Assembly: GCF_018613155.1 (NCBI RefSeq)
Contig: NZ_JAGGQU010000047.1
Span: 1-43,146, forward strand
Direction: 5' to 3'
Source of the DNA: Bacillus sp. ISL-55
GTDB lineage: Bacteria > Bacillota > Bacilli > Bacillales > Cytobacillaceae
Length of the DNA: 43,146 nt
Shown here piece after piece: positions 14,961-24,238 of this stretch. How positions within the stretch are numbered: position 1 is the first letter of the stretch; each line of letters starts with the position of its first letter. The notes beneath the pieces are model-generated. The model saw only the letters and a program-made list of their open reading frames with translations, had not been told where the DNA came from and did not search any database. The position numbers were made by a program, and so were the translations under genes.

Positions 14961-16466
14961 ATGGGACAAGCTGAACAAAAAATGAACAAGAAGGAAACAA
15001 AACGCCCTTTTGTACTGGCAACTGTCATGCTTGCCATGTTCATGGGTGCTGTTGAAGGCACAATCGTTTCTACGGCAATGCCGGCAATCGTCGGCGATCT
15101 GGGCGGTTTTGCGTTATATAGCTGGGTTTTCTCTGCGTACTTGCTTATGAATGCAGTTACTGTTCTTATCTATGGAAAATTATCCGATTTATTCGGCAGG
15201 AAACCAATTTTAACATTTGGGATTATCATTTTCTTGATTGGTTCGATTCTTTCCGGAACCGCCGAAACGATGGAGATGCTAATTTTATACAGGTTCATCC
15301 AGGGTTTTGGAGCCGGTGCGGTCATGCCGATTGCAACCACAATTGTAGGGGATATCTATTCAAGGGAAGAAAGGGCGAAGATACAAGGGTATCTTTCCAG
15401 TGTATGGGGAATTTCAGCAGTTTCGGGACCGGCGCTTGGAGGCTTGCTAGTGGAATATGCCAGCTGGAGATATGTTTTCTGGATCAATGTCCCACTCGGT
15501 ATCCTTGCCATCGCTGGTCTCTGGCTTTATCTTCATGAAGATATTGAGAAAAAGAAACATAAGATTGATTATCCTGGAGCAGTGCTCCTTACTGTGGCGA
15601 TAAGTTCACTGATGATTGTCCTGGTCGAAGCGGGAGCAAATTGGGCCTGGACATCCCCACAAACGATCGGCCTGATCGGCTTGAGTGTTCTGACCTTGAT
15701 CCTCTTTATTATTCAAGAGAGAAGGGCAGAAGAGCCGATGATGCCATTTAATATTTGGCGTGAACGGTCTATATTCATTGCGAATATGACCTCCTTGACA
15801 ACTGGTGTCATGCTGATTGGTATTTCAAGCTTTTTGCCTGCCTTTGTACAGGGGGTCATGGAGAGGTCGCCGATTGTAGCTGGCTTCACCTTGACGGCCA
15901 TGTCAATTGGTTGGCCAATTGCAGCGGCGGTTAGCGGTCGCCTGCTCTTGAGTATAGGCTATCGCAAGACTTCTCTATTTGGTGGTGCAGCATTGATTTT
16001 TGGCAGTATCCTGTTTGTCACCCTAAAGCCTGAAGCAGGTCCATTATGGGCTGCGGCAGGGTCGTTTTTCGTTGGAGTGGGGATGGGTCTTACTAGTACG
16101 GCATTCATTGTTTTCATCCAAAGTACAGTTGCCTGGCAGCAAAGAGGCATCGCAACGGCAGCCAATATGTTCATGAGAAACCTTGGCAATACAGTGGGAG
16201 CTGCCTTGCTGGGTGGAGTTCTTAATAGCAGCATCTTGAGCTACATGAAAAAGAATGGAGCAGAAGATCAGGATCTGACGATCGATACAGCCAATGTTCT
16301 GCTCAATGAATCAGAACGGATGAAGCTCCCTGAAGGATTGAAGACAATCCTTCAGGATGCGCTGACAAATGCCCTTCATTCGGTTTACATTGTTGTATTT
16401 ATTTTTGCTATTGTCAGTTTACTGTTCATCTTATTCCTGCCTAAAAAAGAGAAAACTGCAGAGTGA
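14961..16466 (+). CDS. MFS drug exporter, DHA2 (14-helix) family
   Basis: A 501-residue integral membrane protein with about 14 hydrophobic helices, the size of EmrB/LmrB/QacA-type exporters. Motif A appears as GKLSDLFGRKP between helices 2 and 3. The antiporter motif C appears as GISAVSGPALGGLL in helix 5. It should use proton exchange to export drugs or lipophilic compounds; the substrate cannot be told. The start follows AAGAGGTG. A divergent regulator is absent, but the LysR gene ccpC lies 70 bases downstream after a terminator. The last codons lie inside that terminator stem. Confidence 0.9.
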   Translation: MGQAEQKMNKKETKRPFVLATVMLAMFMGAVEGTIVSTAMPAIVGDLGGFALYSWVFSAYLLMNAVTVLIYGKLSDLFGRKPILTFGIIIFLIGSILSGTAETMEMLILYRFIQGFGAGAVMPIATTIVGDIYSREERAKIQGYLSSVWGISAVSGPALGGLLVEYASWRYVFWINVPLGILAIAGLWLYLHEDIEKKKHKIDYPGAVLLTVAISSLMIVLVEAGANWAWTSPQTIGLIGLSVLTLILFIIQERRAEEPMMPFNIWRERSIFIANMTSLTTGVMLIGISSFLPAFVQGVMERSPIVAGFTLTAMSIGWPIAAAVSGRLLLSIGYRKTSLFGGAALIFGSILFVTLKPEAGPLWAAAGSFFVGVGMGLTSTAFIVFIQSTVAWQQRGIATAANMFMRNLGNTVGAALLGGVLNSSILSYMKKNGAEDQDLTIDTANVLLNESERMKLPEGLKTILQDALTNALHSVYIVVFIFAIVSLLFILFLPKKEKTAE

Positions 16467-16481
16467 TCTGCAGTTTTCTCT
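16448..16481 (+). terminator. Terminator with the exporter's stop codon in its loop
   Basis: AGAGAAAACTGCAGA and its exact complement form a 15-bp stem with loop GTGA, which holds the TGA stop codon. A short TTTTCTCT run lies in the 3' arm. Confidence 0.75.
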
Positions 16482-16536
16482 GTAAATGTAAAAAGTTCAT
16501 TTATAATATAAGAAAATCTTATCAAGAGGTTCAGTT

Positions 16537-17430
16537 ATGTCATCTATTTCAGAGTTTCACCTGTTATCTGTGCTTGCACAGGAAATGAATATGAGGAAGG
16601 CCGCGGAGAGATTATTCGTATCACAGCCAGCTTTGTCACAGCGACTCCAATCGCTTGAGAAGGATTGGGGTACTAAGCTTTTCCTCCGGTCTCAAAAAGG
16701 GCTGACTTTAACTCCTGCGGGAGAGATCGTCATCCAATTCGTCAATGAGACAATTGCCAGAGAGGAAAAGGCCAGGGAATCAATCCATGCATTAAATTCA
16801 GAGGTGTATGGAACCCTTAAAATAGCTGTAGCTTCGATTGTTGGTCAAAATTGGCTGCCGCAGGTACTGAAGAAATATGTAAACCGTTACCCTCAGGCAA
16901 AAATTTCGCTTGTTACTGGGTGGAGCAGTGAAATTTCAAAGGCACTTTATGAAGATCAGGTGCACATTGGAATCATCAGGGGCACACCAGACTGGAAGGG
17001 TGTCAAAATCCATTTATTCAAGGACAGTCTGTATTTGGTGGACACGGAAATTACGAGTCCTGAACAAGTATTGGAAACAGACCGTCCGTTTATCCAATTC
17101 AAAAGTGATTCAAATTACTACCAGGAAATCCAGGATTGGTGGTTAAGGCAATTCCAGACTGCGCCAAAAAGGACAATTATTGTAGACCAGATTGAAACCT
17201 GTAAACAAATGACTTTTAACGGCATTGGCTACGCAATCCTTCCCGCAATAACACTTAATGGGGCGGAGAAGGACATTTTCAAAGTCCCGCTGCACGACGA
17301 AAACAATCAACCATTGGGAAGGGACACCTGGCTTCTTGGCTATGAATCAGCCTTCCGGTTAAAGCAGGTCCAAGCCTTCATTGATATCGTCAAAGAACAT
17401 ATTGTTGAGTCCAAGAAAACAGATAAATAG
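16537..17430 (+). CDS. ccpC: LysR-type regulator CcpC
   Basis: A 297-residue LysR protein. The N-terminal winged helix-turn-helix reads NMRKAAERLFVSQPALSQRL (residues 18-37). The effector domain contains KISLVTGWSSEISKALYEDQ and DQIETCKQM. These match B. subtilis CcpC closely. In Bacillus, CcpC represses the citrate synthase and aconitase genes (citZ, citB) and senses citrate. It lies next to ykuL and dapH, as in B. subtilis, but the flavodoxin genes that follow it there are missing. It starts at ATG 16537 behind AAGAGG. Confidence 0.92.
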   Translation: MSSISEFHLLSVLAQEMNMRKAAERLFVSQPALSQRLQSLEKDWGTKLFLRSQKGLTLTPAGEIVIQFVNETIAREEKARESIHALNSEVYGTLKIAVASIVGQNWLPQVLKKYVNRYPQAKISLVTGWSSEISKALYEDQVHIGIIRGTPDWKGVKIHLFKDSLYLVDTEITSPEQVLETDRPFIQFKSDSNYYQEIQDWWLRQFQTAPKRTIIVDQIETCKQMTFNGIGYAILPAITLNGAEKDIFKVPLHDENNQPLGRDTWLLGYESAFRLKQVQAFIDIVKEHIVESKKTDK

Positions 17431-17479
17431 TTTTTCTTGTTTTAAAAACTTTTGTTTGTTAAAGTAATTTTTAGAAAAG

Positions 17480-17525
17480 GCTGTTTTCGCGCTGTTGCTT
17501 TATCACATTAATTCTGTGTAAGAGC
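17480..17525. repeat. Hairpin-forming partial copy of the inverted-repeat element
   Basis: GGCTGTTTTCGCGCTGTTGC recalls one arm of the element at 4725-4921. GTTGCTTTATCACA and TGTGTAAGAGCAAC can pair in 11 of 14 positions. It lies in the leader region of dapH. Whether it acts on dapH or is only a repeat remnant is unknown. Confidence 0.4.
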
Positions 17526-17578
17526 AACTTGTTAATGGGAATAGGCTGAGAATACATACATAATTGGAGGAATAATTT

Positions 17579-18289
17579 ATGAAAATGATGGATGCTAATG
17601 AAATTATTTCGTTTATTCAAAATAGCAAAAAAGCCACACCGGTAAAGGTATATATTAAAGGCGACCTGGAAGGGATCGACTTTGGCGAGAATTCCAAGAC
17701 GTTCATTACTGGCAACACTGGTGTAGTATTCGGAGAGTGGTCTGAAATCAATCCGGCAATCGAAGCAAATCAGGCAAAGGTTGAAGATTATGTCGTTGAA
17801 AACGACCGCAGAAATTCAGCTATTCCATTGCTGGACATGAAGAATATCAAAGCTCGTATTGAACCAGGTGCGATCATCAGGGACCAGGTGGAAATCGGTG
17901 ATAATGCCGTTATTATGATGGGTGCTTCAATTAATATCGGCGCTGTTGTAGGCGAAGGTACTATGATCGATATGAACGTTGTACTCGGCGGCCGTGCAAC
18001 AGTCGGCAAGAACTGCCACATTGGTGCAGGTACTGTGCTTGCTGGTGTGATCGAGCCACCTTCAGCGAAGCCAGTCATAGTTGAAGATGATGTAGTAATC
18101 GGAGCCAATGCTGTTGTCCTTGAGGGCGTAACAGTGGGCAAGGGTGCAGTTGTTGCTGCAGGCGCAATAGTTATCGACGATGTTCCTCCTTATACGGTTG
18201 TAGCTGGAACACCGGCACGCGTCATCAAGGAAATCGATGAAAAAACGAAATCAAAAACTGAAATCAAGCAGGAGCTTCGCCAGCTTTAA
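17579..18289 (+). CDS. dapH: Tetrahydrodipicolinate N-acetyltransferase DapH
   Basis: A 236-residue enzyme of the left-handed beta-helix acetyltransferases. It has hexapeptide repeats from about residue 90 to 215 ([33 protein letters not shown]). It is nearly identical to B. subtilis DapH (236 residues). It transfers acetyl from acetyl-CoA to tetrahydrodipicolinate in the acetylase branch of lysine and meso-diaminopimelate synthesis. The ATG follows TTGGAGGA. It is the first gene of a dapH-dapL pair, with a hairpin between the two genes that may lower expression of the second. Confidence 0.95.
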   Translation: MKMMDANEIISFIQNSKKATPVKVYIKGDLEGIDFGENSKTFITGNTGVVFGEWSEINPAIEANQAKVEDYVVENDRRNSAIPLLDMKNIKARIEPGAIIRDQVEIGDNAVIMMGASINIGAVVGEGTMIDMNVVLGGRATVGKNCHIGAGTVLAGVIEPPSAKPVIVEDDVVIGANAVVLEGVTVGKGAVVAAGAIVIDDVPPYTVVAGTPARVIKEIDEKTKSKTEIKQELRQL

Positions 18290-18299
18290 TAGGAAGCAA

Positions 18300-18334
18300 G
18301 AAAGCGTGGATAAATGGTCCGCGCTTTCTTTTAT
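18300..18334 (+). terminator. Intra-operon hairpin between dapH and dapL
   Basis: GAAAGCGTGGA and TCCGCGCTTTC pair over 11 positions in RNA (one U-G) around a TAAATGG loop, followed by TTTTAT. It sits in the 61-base dapH-dapL gap, so it is a likely partial terminator. Confidence 0.65.
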
Positions 18335-18350
18335 AAGGGGAGAGAACTCT

Positions 18351-19475
18351 ATGGATACTACTACTTTCGTAAAAATTAGAAGAGATTTGCATCAAATTCC
18401 TGAGCTGGGTTTCAAGGAATTCAAAACTCAGGCGTATCTCCTTAATTTTTTAAGCAGTCTCTCTCAGGACTCCTTGGAAATTAAGACATGGAAGACTGGA
18501 ATCTTTGTAAGGATCAAAGGAAGAAATCCAAAGAAGACGATTGGTTACAGAGCTGATATCGATGGTCTTCCGATTTCAGAAGCAACCGGTTTGGAATTCA
18601 AATCCCTTCATGAAGGGCAAATGCATGCATGCGGGCATGACTTCCACATGTCCATAGCCCTTGGGCTGATATCCTACTTTGTTGCTCATCCAATTGATGA
18701 CAATTTGCTGTTCATTTTCCAGCCTGCCGAAGAAGGACCGGGTGGGGCTGAGCCGATGCTTAATACTGAGATCATGCAGGAATGGAAGCCTGATATGATT
18801 ATAGCTTTGCATATTGCACCCGAATATCCGGTTGGCACGATAGCAACTAGGGAAGGTCTGCTTTTTGCCAATACTTCCGAACTGTTCATTGACCTTGCGG
18901 GGAAGGGCGGGCATGCTGCTTATCCGCACCAGACTAATGATATGGTCGTGGCAGCATGTGCTCTTGTGAACCAGCTTCAGTCTGTTGTTTCCAGGAATGT
19001 TGATCCACTTGACAGTGCTGTTGTAACTATCGGCAAAATCACCGGCGGCACAGTGCAAAATATCATCGCTGAAACTGCGAGGCTTGAAGGTACAATCCGC
19101 ACACTGTCTGTAGAATCTATGGCTAGAGTGAAGGAAAGGATTGAAGCACTCGTAAAAGGTATCGAAGTAGGCTATCAATGCAAGACTTCAATTGACTATG
19201 GAGCCATGTATCATCAAGTTTATAATCATGAAGAATTGGCACGTGAATTTATCGCCTTTGCTGAGGAAAGTGAAAATATCGACGTGATTGTTTGTAAAGA
19301 AGCAATGACTGGAGAGGACTTTGGTTATATGCTCAAACAGATTCCTGGCTTCATGTTCTGGCTCGGTGTTAATTCGGACCATGGACTTCATCATGCCAGA
19401 CTGGATCCGAATGAGGACGCCATCGGGACAGCTATTAACTTGCTGACAAAGTATATTGAGTATAAAAGCAACTAA
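18351..19475 (+). CDS. dapL: N-acetyl-LL-diaminopimelate deacetylase DapL (M20 family)
   Basis: A 374-residue M20/M40 amidohydrolase. Metal-binding and catalytic motifs are intact: [36 protein letters not shown] and the C-terminal [12 protein letters not shown]. It removes acetyl from N-acetyl-diaminopimelate, completing the branch begun by DapH after the aminotransferase step. Synteny with dapH sets this apart from general hippurate hydrolases. I chose ATG 18351 behind AGGGGAGAG; an upstream extension into dapH is out of keeping with the family. PatA at 1232 is a candidate for the transamination step, by inference only. Confidence 0.93.
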   Translation: MDTTTFVKIRRDLHQIPELGFKEFKTQAYLLNFLSSLSQDSLEIKTWKTGIFVRIKGRNPKKTIGYRADIDGLPISEATGLEFKSLHEGQMHACGHDFHMSIALGLISYFVAHPIDDNLLFIFQPAEEGPGGAEPMLNTEIMQEWKPDMIIALHIAPEYPVGTIATREGLLFANTSELFIDLAGKGGHAAYPHQTNDMVVAACALVNQLQSVVSRNVDPLDSAVVTIGKITGGTVQNIIAETARLEGTIRTLSVESMARVKERIEALVKGIEVGYQCKTSIDYGAMYHQVYNHEELAREFIAFAEESENIDVIVCKEAMTGEDFGYMLKQIPGFMFWLGVNSDHGLHHARLDPNEDAIGTAINLLTKYIEYKSN

Positions 19476-19544
19476 ACTGATGATTTGTCAAACCCGGCTT
19501 TAAAGTGTCAGTTAAATAGATATATCAAAAAAGAGGTGTTCGAT

Positions 19545-20000
19545 ATGAGATTGCGTCAGCCTATGCCTGAGATATCTGGAGCTACTGAATGGTTAAACGG
19601 CGAGTTTACCAGGGAACAGCTGGTTGGTGAAAAGCCGACATTGATTCATTTTTGGTCGATCAGCTGCCATCTATGCAAGGTAGCGATGCCATCGGTGAAT
19701 GAACTTCGTGAAAATTATAAAGATAGATTGAATGTAATGTCTGTCCATATGCCAAGATCTGATAAAGACATGAATATGGAAGAAATCAAACAAGTAGCAG
19801 CAGAACATCAGATTTCACATCCCACCTTCATTGATGGTGAACATAAATTGACAGCAGCCTTTGAAAACCAGTACGTCCCTGCTTACTATCTTTTTGACAG
19901 AAACGGTCTATTAAGGCATTTTCAGGCTGGAGGCAGCGGACTGAAAATGCTAGAAAAGCGCGTGGACAGAGTACTCGAAGAAATGGAAAAGGAAGAATAA
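19545..20000 (+). CDS. ykuV: Thiol-disulfide oxidoreductase YkuV
   Basis: A 151-residue thioredoxin-fold protein with active-site C41-H-L-C44 in FWSISCHLCK, matching B. subtilis YkuV, which has the same motif. Other shared stretches are MPEISG, VHMPRSDKDMN and HFQAGGSGLKMLEKRV. There is no signal peptide, so it works in the cytosol as a general disulfide reductase. ATG 19545 follows AAGAGGTG; longer frames to 19485 lack support. It follows dapL by 69 bases. In B. subtilis rok comes next, but here two hairpin repeats follow instead. Confidence 0.92.
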   Translation: MRLRQPMPEISGATEWLNGEFTREQLVGEKPTLIHFWSISCHLCKVAMPSVNELRENYKDRLNVMSVHMPRSDKDMNMEEIKQVAAEHQISHPTFIDGEHKLTAAFENQYVPAYYLFDRNGLLRHFQAGGSGLKMLEKRVDRVLEEMEKEE

Positions 20001-20016
20001 AAGGGAGAATCTGTAG

Positions 20017-20135
20017 CTAACGGACACATTTCTTCAGGAAGACCGCGAGTTTGTCCGATAGAGCCCCTCTAACGGACACATTTCATAATAAAAATCACCT
20101 TTTTGTCCGTTAGAGTAATTCTAACGGACTTTTTT
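20017..20135. repeat. Two-unit hairpin repeat, 52-bp period, TAACGGACA arms
   Basis: Units begin with CTAACGGACA at 20017, 20069 and 20121, exactly 52 bases apart. Units 1 and 2 each close with an inverted arm (TGTCCGATAGAG, then TGTCCGTTAGAG). The third has only the opening CTAACGGAC followed by TTTTTTC. The loops differ completely between units while arms and spacing are kept. The run begins 16 bases after the ykuV stop, so it could also serve as terminator. Confidence 0.85.
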
Positions 20136-20411
20136 CTTGCTCACCATTGATTCTTGCATCCAGAACCATTGGAACTCCTGTTTAGTCATTAATATCAGAT
20201 AATTCACATATACAAAAAAATAAAAAAATTCTAACAAAGTACTGGAAATATATTTCGAAACTCGATATATTAATGTATACGTGCATTTTCTTTTTGTTAG
20301 CTTTTGTTAAGGTTTTTGTAAAGTATTGACTATTACAAGCCGCTATTCGGAAAATAAACAAAAGCATTCTAGCCAAAAAAGAATCTCTAATTTTCCAAAG
20401 GGGGGAAATGA
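20136..20411. other. AT-rich leader before yknU
   Basis: No gene seen. The region is very AT-rich and holds three similar phrases near 20296-20325 (TTGTTAGC, TTGTTAAGG, TTGTAAAG) followed by TTGACT at 20328. A promoter for yknUV should lie here, but no spacing gives a convincing -10 box. Confidence 0.4.
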
Positions 20412-22160
20412 ATGGAGACATTCAAAAAATTAAAAGAATATTATTGGCCTTTTAGAAATTATTTTATATGGTCAATATTATTTATGTTGATTGTAACAGC
20501 GATTACCGTAGTTTATCCGATGATTCTGCAGCTTACAATTGATGAAGCTGTCATTGGAGGACGGTATGACCTGATTCCGCTCCTGGCTGCCGGGTTTGTC
20601 GGATCGATGGTCGTGAAAGGAATCTGTACTTACATTTATCAATATACAGGGGACCTGTTCGGGATTCACTCTGTCTATAAGCTGAGAAATTCTCTTTATG
20701 AAAAGCTCCAGTTCCTTTCGTTCCGGTATTACGACAATGCGAAGACAGGGGATTTGATGTCAAGGCTTACCGCGGATGTGGAAGGCTTCCGCTTTTTCCT
20801 AAGCTTTGGCTTCTCTGAGTTGATTCGTTTTGTTCTCTTAATCGGAATAAGTTTTTCTGTTATGTTCTATTATTCTATTTCATTGACTTTTGTGACACTT
20901 GCCACACTGCCTTTCCTTGCAGTAGTTGTATATAAGTTTGACAGAGCAGTCCATCCGGCGTTCAGGGGCATCAGAAAATCGTTTGGGAAACTGAATACAA
21001 AAGTCCAGGAGAATATTAGCGGAATTAACACGGTAAAATCACTTTCTCGCGAAGACTATGAGATTGGCAGATTCAATGCTTCGAATGGAAATTATAAAGA
21101 TCAATACTTATTCACTTCGGAAATTTGGGCTAAGTATTTTCCGTTAATGGAGTTCCTGGGAAATTTGAGTGTTGTCCTGCTTTTAGGATATGGCGGATTC
21201 CTTGTTATGAATGATTCTTTGCTCCCAGGAGAGCTGGTGGCATTTTACAGCCTCGTTTGGTACATCATGTGGCCAATCATGAACCTCGGTTTCGTGGTGA
21301 ATCTATTTTCCCAATCAAAAGCTTCGGGTGAAAGATTGTTAGAAATACTTGAGGCTGATGAGGAGATTGAAGAGAAGCGTGGGGCATTGAAAGTAGAAAA
21401 GCTTTCTGGTGATGTAGAATTCAATGATGTAACACTCAGGTATGGAGATGACGAAAACGAAGCTTTATACAATATAACGTTTAAAGCACGTCCGGGTCAG
21501 ACAATTGGACTGATTGGTTCGACAGGTTCAGGAAAAACAAGCATTACCCAGCTGATGACAAGGTTTTACGAGCCAGTCGCTGGCCAGGTTCTCGTTGATG
21601 GCCTGGATATCAAGGATTATTCTCTCCGTTCACTTCGCAGCAATATAGGGATTGTCCTTCAGGAATCTTTTCTGTTTTCATCTTCGATCAAAGCCAATAT
21701 TTCTTATGGCAATCCTGACGCTACAATGGAGGAAATCATTGCTGCAGCAAAACGTGCCCAGGCACATAGTTTCATTATGGAGCTTCCGGATGGATACGAT
21801 ACGATTTTGGGAGAACGAGGTATGGGGCTCTCAGGTGGCCAAAAGCAAAGAATCGCGATTGCAAGGGCGATTTGTGTCAATCCAAGTATTTTAATACTTG
21901 ATGATGCCACAAGTGCAGTAGATATGGAAACAGAGTTCAAGATTCAACAAGCATTACTGGAAGTCATGAAGGGGCGGACGACGTTTATCATCGCACACCG
22001 TATTTCTTCCCTTAAGCATGCAGACGAAATCCTTGTGCTTGAAAATGGATCAATTGCTGAGCGAGGGACACATGAACAACTGATTAAGAATGGCGGAACA
22101 TATCAAAAGATTTATGATATTCAATTCAAAGATCGTGAAAAGGTATCGCAAACTGGCTGA
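20412..22160 (+). CDS. yknU: ABC exporter half-transporter YknU (degenerate ATPase site)
   Basis: A 582-residue fused exporter subunit. Residues 1-310 hold six membrane helices and residues about 335-575 an ATPase domain. Walker A is GSTGSGKTS, the signature is LSGGQKQR, and Walker B is ILILDDATSAVD. The residue after the Walker B Asp is Asp, where catalytic exporters have Glu. The H-loop is IIAHRIS. This marks it as the partner with the weak site in a heterodimer. It resembles B. subtilis YknU in length and order. The start follows AAGGGGGGAAA. YknV follows 75 bases later. Confidence 0.9.
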   Translation: METFKKLKEYYWPFRNYFIWSILFMLIVTAITVVYPMILQLTIDEAVIGGRYDLIPLLAAGFVGSMVVKGICTYIYQYTGDLFGIHSVYKLRNSLYEKLQFLSFRYYDNAKTGDLMSRLTADVEGFRFFLSFGFSELIRFVLLIGISFSVMFYYSISLTFVTLATLPFLAVVVYKFDRAVHPAFRGIRKSFGKLNTKVQENISGINTVKSLSREDYEIGRFNASNGNYKDQYLFTSEIWAKYFPLMEFLGNLSVVLLLGYGGFLVMNDSLLPGELVAFYSLVWYIMWPIMNLGFVVNLFSQSKASGERLLEILEADEEIEEKRGALKVEKLSGDVEFNDVTLRYGDDENEALYNITFKARPGQTIGLIGSTGSGKTSITQLMTRFYEPVAGQVLVDGLDIKDYSLRSLRSNIGIVLQESFLFSSSIKANISYGNPDATMEEIIAAAKRAQAHSFIMELPDGYDTILGERGMGLSGGQKQRIAIARAICVNPSILILDDATSAVDMETEFKIQQALLEVMKGRTTFIIAHRISSLKHADEILVLENGSIAERGTHEQLIKNGGTYQKIYDIQFKDREKVSQTG

Positions 22161-22235
22161 GATAAAACTCAAAAAGATTGATATCTGTCCGTCATTTTGT
22201 TCATCGCTTATTTACAAAGTACAGGGGGGAAGGTT

Positions 22236-24053
22236 TTGAGTAAGAAAAGAAACTCTCAAGTTTTGAAAAGGTTTCATTATTCTACTGACCAGGTTATAGA
22301 TAAGCCTTTTAACTGGAAGCAGATGTCAAGGCTTTTCGGTTATATGCTGCCATACAAGAAGAATCTCGTCCCGCTTTCCATTGCTATGGTATTAATCACG
22401 ACAGCGGTAAGGCTGGTTATTCCAATTTTGATCGGAATTTACACGCTTGACAGAGCTGTTAAAAACAAGGATGCAACTATGCTGTTGTGGCTGGTCGCTC
22501 TAATCGCAGGGCTATATTTGGCTTCCTATATAGCGAATATTTTCAGGATCCGCTGGATGAACCAATTGGGCCAAAATGTGATATATGATTTGCGCAAACA
22601 CTTATTCACACATGTGCAAAATCTCTCCCATCGCTTTTTTGACCAGCGTTCAGCTGGATCCATTCTTGTGCGGATCATGAATGATATCAATTCTCTCCAG
22701 GAGTTGTTCACTAACGGTGTCATCAACTTATTGATGGACATCGTACTGCTGGTAGGTATTTTCTTTATTCTGTTCTCGTTAAGTCCGCAGCTTACACTGG
22801 CAATCATGGTTATTTTACCGATCATGTTCTTGATTTCAACAAAGTTGAGAAAAAATATCAGACGTTCCTGGCAGGATGTCCGCATGAAACAATCAAAGTT
22901 AAACTCCCACCTGAATGAAAGTATCCAGGGAATCAGGGTTACACAATCTTTTACTCAGGAAAAGGAAAACATGGCGTTTTTTGACGGAGTCAACGATGAG
23001 ACCTTCCAAAGCTGGAAATCTGCTTCACAGAAAAATGCGATGTTCCGTCCGATGGTTGAACTGACCAACGCGCTTGGAACAGCTGTCCTGATTTGGTATG
23101 GAGCGAGTTTAATCCAAAATGGAACAATTACAATTGGTGTATTCGTCTCATTTGCCTTCTATCTCGGTATGTTTTGGGAACCAATCTCAAGATTGGGCCA
23201 GGTATATAACCAGTTATTGATGGGGATGGCTTCATCGGAACGTATATTTGAATTTCTTGATGAAAAGCCAATTGTTTCTGAGGCAGATTATCCGGTTGAA
23301 CTTGAAGATATGCGCGGTGAAATTAAATTTGAAAAAGTGGTCTTTTCATACGATGATAAGCGAACAGCGCTTAAGGGGATCAGCCTCGAAATGAAGGCGG
23401 GACAGACCGTTGCTCTCGTAGGCCATACGGGGTCCGGGAAGACGACAATTGCCAATTTGATCAGCCGGTTTTATGATGCAACCTCTGGAAGGGTATTGAT
23501 TGATGGTCATGACCTAAAGGAAGTTTCAATTGGCAGTCTCAGGAAGCATATCAGTAGTGTGTTACAGGATACGTTTATTTTTTCTGGGACGATTTACGAT
23601 AATATTCTGTTCGGCAGGCCGGATGCAACAGAGGAAGAAGTAAGAGCTGCAGCGGAAGCGGTAGGGGCGTCCGAGTTCATCCAGAAGCTGCCGAATGGAT
23701 ATAAAACGGAAGTGGAAGAGAGGGGTAATATCCTTTCGGTTGGTGAAAGACAGCTCCTTTCATTCGCCAGGGCATTGCTAGCGAATCCAAGAATCTTGAT
23801 CATGGATGAAGCGACGGCAAGCATCGACACAGAAACGGAAATGAAAATTCAAAAGGCATTGAAAACCCTGCTGAAAGGCAGAACGGCAATCATCATTGCT
23901 CACAGACTGTCGACAATCAGGGAAGCGGATAATATCTTCGTACTGGAAAATGGTATGATCATCGAGCGAGGCAATCATGCTCAACTTATGGAGCTTGAAG
24001 GAGAATATCATGACCTTGTCAAAGCACAATTCAATATGCTAGATGCAGTGTAA
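22236..24053 (+). CDS. yknV: ABC exporter half-transporter YknV (catalytic Walker B)
   Basis: About 605 residues, six membrane helices then an ATPase domain. Walker A is GHTGSGKTT, and Walker B is ILIMDEATASID with the catalytic Glu. The signature is altered to LSVGERQ in place of LSGGQ. Paired with YknU this gives one complete and one degenerate ATP site, as in heterodimeric exporters such as BmrCD. Length agrees with B. subtilis YknV (604). I chose TTG 22236 because AGGGGGGAAGG lies just before it; a start at 22197 adds 13 residues without a ribosome binding site. The substrate is unknown. Confidence 0.9.
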   Translation: MSKKRNSQVLKRFHYSTDQVIDKPFNWKQMSRLFGYMLPYKKNLVPLSIAMVLITTAVRLVIPILIGIYTLDRAVKNKDATMLLWLVALIAGLYLASYIANIFRIRWMNQLGQNVIYDLRKHLFTHVQNLSHRFFDQRSAGSILVRIMNDINSLQELFTNGVINLLMDIVLLVGIFFILFSLSPQLTLAIMVILPIMFLISTKLRKNIRRSWQDVRMKQSKLNSHLNESIQGIRVTQSFTQEKENMAFFDGVNDETFQSWKSASQKNAMFRPMVELTNALGTAVLIWYGASLIQNGTITIGVFVSFAFYLGMFWEPISRLGQVYNQLLMGMASSERIFEFLDEKPIVSEADYPVELEDMRGEIKFEKVVFSYDDKRTALKGISLEMKAGQTVALVGHTGSGKTTIANLISRFYDATSGRVLIDGHDLKEVSIGSLRKHISSVLQDTFIFSGTIYDNILFGRPDATEEEVRAAAEAVGASEFIQKLPNGYKTEVEERGNILSVGERQLLSFARALLANPRILIMDEATASIDTETEMKIQKALKTLLKGRTAIIIAHRLSTIREADNIFVLENGMIIERGNHAQLMELEGEYHDLVKAQFNMLDAV

Positions 24054-24059
24054 ATGTAG

Positions 24060-24088
24060 AAAGCCTTCATTGTGAAGGCTTTTTTTTT
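24060..24088 (+). terminator. Terminator after yknUV
   Basis: AAAGCCTTCA and TGAAGGCTTT form a 10-bp stem around TTG, followed by a run of T. Confidence 0.9.
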
Positions 24089-24238
24089 GATTAAAATTGG
24101 AAGCATTCTTTGTCGTTATGAACAGATAGGAGAACATGTGCCCGAGATGGGACGGGTCCAATTTCTTAGGTGAATTGTAACTTTTTAACAGAGTTACCGT
24201 CATATTCATAAATAGAAGTGTTTCAAGGGGGCTTTTCA

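Noticed and set aside
17431-17578. Lysine riboswitch before dapH
   Set aside because: The gap is only 148 bases, and I see no conserved lysine-riboswitch core; only the repeat-like hairpin is present.
18237-18350. N-terminal extension of dapL into dapH
   Set aside because: The frame overlaps dapH and an inter-gene hairpin; ATG 18351 has a strong ribosome binding site and fits the family N-terminus.
20136-20411. A rok homologue after ykuV
   Set aside because: Rok follows ykuV in B. subtilis, but the space here is AT-rich, frames are broken and no helix-turn-helix protein can be read.
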